Shown: one piece after another, positions 61,144 to 64,000 of the stretch
Position numbering within the stretch: position 1 is the stretch's first letter
Layout of the letters: the number at the start of each line of letters is the position of its first letter
Source of the DNA: Lachnospiraceae bacterium
Lineage (GTDB): Bacteria > Bacillota > Clostridia > Lachnospirales > Lachnospiraceae
Length of the DNA: 64,000 bases
Reading direction: 5' to 3'
NCBI GenBank assembly: GCA_017552985.1
Contig: JAFZNO010000100.1
Location: forward strand, 1-64,000
Notes under the pieces: generated by a model
The model's input: the letters and a program-made list of their open reading frames with translations, nothing else
Told to the model about the DNA's origin: nothing
Database searches by the model: none
Position numbers and translations under genes: made by a program

Positions 61144-63351
61144 TTATTTGAAATTTGCTGCTGCGTAGTCCTTAAGGCTCTCCCACGCCTGCTGCTTGAT
61201 CGCAAGGTACTGCTTGCCATGCCAATCATTCATGATGGTGCTTGCTGCCTGGCTTGCTGCGATGCCGGTAGCGGTGTTGTTCTCAGCTGTAGTACCACGG
61301 ATGATCACGTTCAGGAGAATGTTGTTCTCCAGCTTGTTGGTGCTAAAGCTTCCGCTCAGCTCAGTGTAACCCTTCAGGGTATCGTTATCGGTCTCAGAGG
61401 TAGGAAGCACGGTGGGAACGATGGTGTACCACATGTTGGATTCAAGGCTCAGCTCAGGATGCTTGATCAGGCCATAGGAAATGGCGGTAGTAACGTTCTT
61501 TAAGCCTTCCTTACCAACGGCCGTGGTGCACTCCATCTCGAATGCCTGGGTCTTGTTGAAGGAAAGGGTGGAGCCAAGGTACTGACGAGCGTAGTTGGTG
61601 TAGTTACCCTTTGCCAGTTTCCACAGATCTTCATAGTTCTTAGCGGAAATGTGAGGCATCTGCTCGCCATAGAAATCAAAGGTGTTTGCGTCATCGCGGA
61701 ATGCTGCGGGACCATAGCTCATAAGGATGTGGCCTTCCTCGCTGTATGCATAGTCGATGAGCTTTAATGCTGCGTGGAGCTTATCCTCATCGTCGCCAAC
61801 GCCGGGTTTGGAAATTGCCCATCCGCCGGGCTTAGCGGATCTCCAGGACTCGGTAAATCTCATGAACTTCTCTCCGGTGCCATCATTCCATCTTGCAACG
61901 GGGATCATCACTGCCATGTACTTCTCGCCATCCTGCAGGGTACCATTCTCGTTGAAGATGGTCTGGGTCTGGTTGTAGTCATAGCTCATAAAACCGAAGT
62001 CATCCTTCAGGTAGTTGTCACTCTTCGTGTTAACGTCAGTGGAAGATGCAACGAAGTCTGCAGAGATGAGACCTTCCTTTACCATGTCGTTCATGCGAAG
62101 GAGTGCTGCGTAAGTAGCTTCCTCAGTTCTTGCGTCATGAAGCTTGCCATCCTTGTCGAAATACAGGAAATCCTGACGGGACTCAAGACCTCTTACGCCA
62201 AAGAGGATACCTGCGATTCTGTAAATGTCAGCACGACGGGAGTTATTAGCCTCCTCACGGGAGAACAGGCCCTGCACCTTGGTGCCGTTTGCATTCAGGG
62301 TTGCGGAGTTGGAAACCACGCAACGAAGAAGGGCAACCATCTCATCTGCATCCCATGCAGCGTTCTGTCCGATGAACAGATTAGATCTGGTCGTTCCATA
62401 GTATCCGTTGTACGCCTGGTCAATGTAGGTACGAAGCATGTTTACTGCTTCCACGCCGCTCATGGAACCCTTGGCGTTCATGTTTGCAACGATGTTGCCG
62501 GCTGCGTCATAGTTCTTGGTAACCTTCTCAACGCCGGAACCGTCTGCCTTAACAACCTCGATTTCTACCTTTCCGCTGGTAGGCATGTAAGGCTGATATA
62601 CGGGCTTTGCGGTCTTGTCGCTGGAAGCTGCGGTGAACTCGCCGTCTCCGTCCAGGAGGGTTACTACCCAGTCTGCACGCATCAGGGGCATCTTCTCGAT
62701 GTCATCCAGTCCATCAAAATAAGGGGAAGCATAAATTGCACCTGCGTCGTCTCCCTCTACGGAACCGGTCAGTGCCATGCGAACGATGGGCTTGTCAGCA
62801 AGGAATGCCTTCAGGTTCGGCATCATGTCGAGGTACTCTGCAATGTTGACAACCTGTCCTGCCGCACCGCCCTGCTGAAGCTGGGATGCGCTGCCGGAGA
62901 ACATGTCTACGGATGCCAGGGTACCTGCGTCTGCAGTCCACTTCGTAAAGTTATCTACGTCCTTGTCTCCCTCGTACTTATCCTCGATGGTAAATCCAAG
63001 GGTCTTCTGTACTTCCACCCAGGTAGGCTTGAAGTCGCCGGTGTGGTAGGTAATGCCATCTGCCAGGGTCACGCCTTCCTTTGCCACGTCAGCGTCAAAG
63101 CGAAGACCGGTCTTAGCATTGTTGTAACCGCATGCCATTCTCAGCACGGTGCCCTCCTTGAAGGCCAGGGGATCAACGACAACCTGCTCGCCGCCCTGCT
63201 CAGTGGACTCGATTACGGAACTTTCAGTGGAATTGTTAACGCTCTCAGCACTCTTGATCGCGTCGTCGATGGCACTGTCACCGCAGGCGCTTAAAGTGAC
63301 AAGTGCAGCTGCGCAAACGGCCATCAGTCTTTTCAGTACTCGTTTTTTCAT
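61144..63351 (-). CDS. Extracellular solute-binding lipoprotein of sugar ABC importer
   Basis: A 735-residue lipoprotein: signal peptide MKKRVLKRLMAVCAAALVTL, lipobox LSAC, then a bilobal fold as in family 1 carbohydrate-binding proteins (SRYEGDKDVDNFTKW-type start and TWGLAKG-like segments). It is larger than the usual 400-550 residues. It should bind the pectic oligosaccharide. AAAGGAGG precedes ATG at 63351. It is between the permease gene and the accessory membrane proteins. Confidence 0.88.
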   Translation of the reverse strand: MKKRVLKRLMAVCAAALVTLSACGDSAIDDAIKSAESVNNSTESSVIESTEQGGEQVVVDPLAFKEGTVLRMACGYNNAKTGLRFDADVAKEGVTLADGITYHTGDFKPTWVEVQKTLGFTIEDKYEGDKDVDNFTKWTADAGTLASVDMFSGSASQLQQGGAAGQVVNIAEYLDMMPNLKAFLADKPIVRMALTGSVEGDDAGAIYASPYFDGLDDIEKMPLMRADWVVTLLDGDGEFTAASSDKTAKPVYQPYMPTSGKVEIEVVKADGSGVEKVTKNYDAAGNIVANMNAKGSMSGVEAVNMLRTYIDQAYNGYYGTTRSNLFIGQNAAWDADEMVALLRCVVSNSATLNANGTKVQGLFSREEANNSRRADIYRIAGILFGVRGLESRQDFLYFDKDGKLHDARTEEATYAALLRMNDMVKEGLISADFVASSTDVNTKSDNYLKDDFGFMSYDYNQTQTIFNENGTLQDGEKYMAVMIPVARWNDGTGEKFMRFTESWRSAKPGGWAISKPGVGDDEDKLHAALKLIDYAYSEEGHILMSYGPAAFRDDANTFDFYGEQMPHISAKNYEDLWKLAKGNYTNYARQYLGSTLSFNKTQAFEMECTTAVGKEGLKNVTTAISYGLIKHPELSLESNMWYTIVPTVLPTSETDNDTLKGYTELSGSFSTNKLENNILLNVIIRGTTAENNTATGIAASQAASTIMNDWHGKQYLAIKQQAWESLKDYAAANFK

Positions 63352-63473
63352 AACATCCTCCTTTAATAATTTTTGTTTCCCATAAATTACGTTGTTATAT
63401 TTATTGTTATCCGTTTTCGGCCCTTGGCCCTTTCCGGCGAACAATCATGTTTTCGTGGCGTTTTGAGGATTAT

Positions 63474-64000
63474 TTATTCCTTCACGCCGCCCGCGTTGGT
63501 TCCCTTTGCGAAATACTTCTGGATGAAGGGGTAAATGATCAGGATGGGAATGACGGAGCATACGATAAGCGCATAGATCACGGAGTCGGATGCATAGGCT
63601 TCTCTCCAACCTGCCATCTGCTCGGGATCCTGAAACTCCTCCAGCTTTAATCTGATGAATACCTGCAGGGGATGCTCATTGGAGTCCCTGATCATCTGTC
63701 TTGCCCAGTAATATCCGTTCCATCGGGAGATGGCGAAGAACAGCGCCACCGTTGCGATTGTGGACTTCGTCATGGGGATATACACCTTACCCAGAACCTG
63801 CAGCTCCGTTGCACCGTCCACGATGGCTGCCTCTTCGATCTCGGAAGGAACGCCCTCGAAAGCGTTTCTAAGAAGGATCACGTTCATGGCCGCCATACCC
63901 ATGGCGATGACCACCAGCCATTTATCATCATTAATGCCGACCTTGGAGAAAACTCTCTGGGTTGCCAGGTAGTTCAGATACTGGGGAACCAGGCCCGCGG
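63474..64000 (-). CDS. Sugar ABC transporter permease, LplC/AraQ type (5' end outside window)
   Basis: About 175 residues of the C-terminal part of a multi-span permease; the frame continues past the right edge. The EAA coupling loop is EEAAIVDGATELQVLGKVYI, and the ending NGYYWARQMIRDSNEHPLQ is typical of LplC-like components used for large oligosaccharides. A partner permease probably lies just outside the window. Confidence 0.92.
   Translation of the reverse strand, partial: AGLVPQYLNYLATQRVFSKVGINDDKWLVVIAMGMAAMNVILLRNAFEGVPSEIEEAAIVDGATELQVLGKVYIPMTKSTIATVALFFAISRWNGYYWARQMIRDSNEHPLQVFIRLKLEEFQDPEQMAGWREAYASDSVIYALIVCSVIPILIIYPFIQKYFAKGTNAGGVKE

Noticed and set aside
61774-63294. Long plus-strand frame of about 506 codons
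   Set aside because: It is the antisense shadow of the solute-binding-protein gene, lacks a ribosome site and resembles no protein; the minus-strand gene has a signal peptide and lipobox.

Overview
The window looks like a chromosomal segment of a monoderm Clostridia, most probably a Lachnospiraceae-type gut or rumen anaerobe. The reasons are the tig-clpP-clpX-engB order, LytTR and GntR/YtrA regulators, UgpC/MalK-type ABC ATPases, D-lactate dehydrogenase, a propionate-type CoA-transferase, many cyclic-di-GMP proteins and a large pectin locus. Family-level assignment is an inference. Nearly all genes are on the minus strand. The plus-strand exceptions are csp, mntP and the LytTR two-component/ABC block (34753-39013). 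I saw no tRNA, rRNA, CRISPR, IS element or prophage.

Left part (1-21.9 kb): clpB (cut by the left edge); a 1287-residue LacI-type sensor/degenerate GGDEF/EAL/beta-repeat fusion; a membrane-anchored EIIA-like protein without its histidine; a strongly promoted structured RNA just upstream of a cold-shock gene; mntP; a NatAB-type ABC exporter; an SPFH/zinc-ribbon protein; an atypical orphan response regulator; the protein quality-control operon tig-clpP-clpX-engB-AI-2E-type permease; and a six-gene GntR(YtrA)-regulated ABC operon with a recognisable promoter and operator.

Middle (22-49.6 kb): a beta-propeller/HD-GYP receptor, D-LDH, a LURP-one protein, a Ca2+ P-type ATPase, and a four-gene operon of Ser-rich repeat lipoprotein, PqqD, nucleotidyltransferase and HPr-kinase-like protein. 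That operon resembles the accessory part of a RiPP locus without a cyclase. Then come a CoA-transferase, a LytTR two-component system beside an ABC transporter whose promoter carries a 21-bp-spaced direct repeat, two more c-di-GMP proteins, an acyltransferase, a secreted HExxH peptidase with a perfect cre-like palindrome, and a transglutaminase-like lipoprotein.

Right part (49.6-64 kb): a compact pectin/rhamnogalacturonan utilisation locus read leftwards. From upstream to downstream it holds an ABC permease (cut by the right edge), a long solute-binding lipoprotein, two membrane proteins, a MalK-type ATPase, two more membrane proteins, a second MalK-type ATPase, a MATE transporter, a CE12 acetylesterase, GH105, GH28, a TIM-barrel isomerase and a pectinesterase. 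None of the pectin enzymes has a signal peptide, so oligosaccharides are probably imported first and then demethylated, deacetylated and cut in the cytoplasm. Promoters were identified by eye from -35/-10 hexamers; many have an exact 17-bp spacer.
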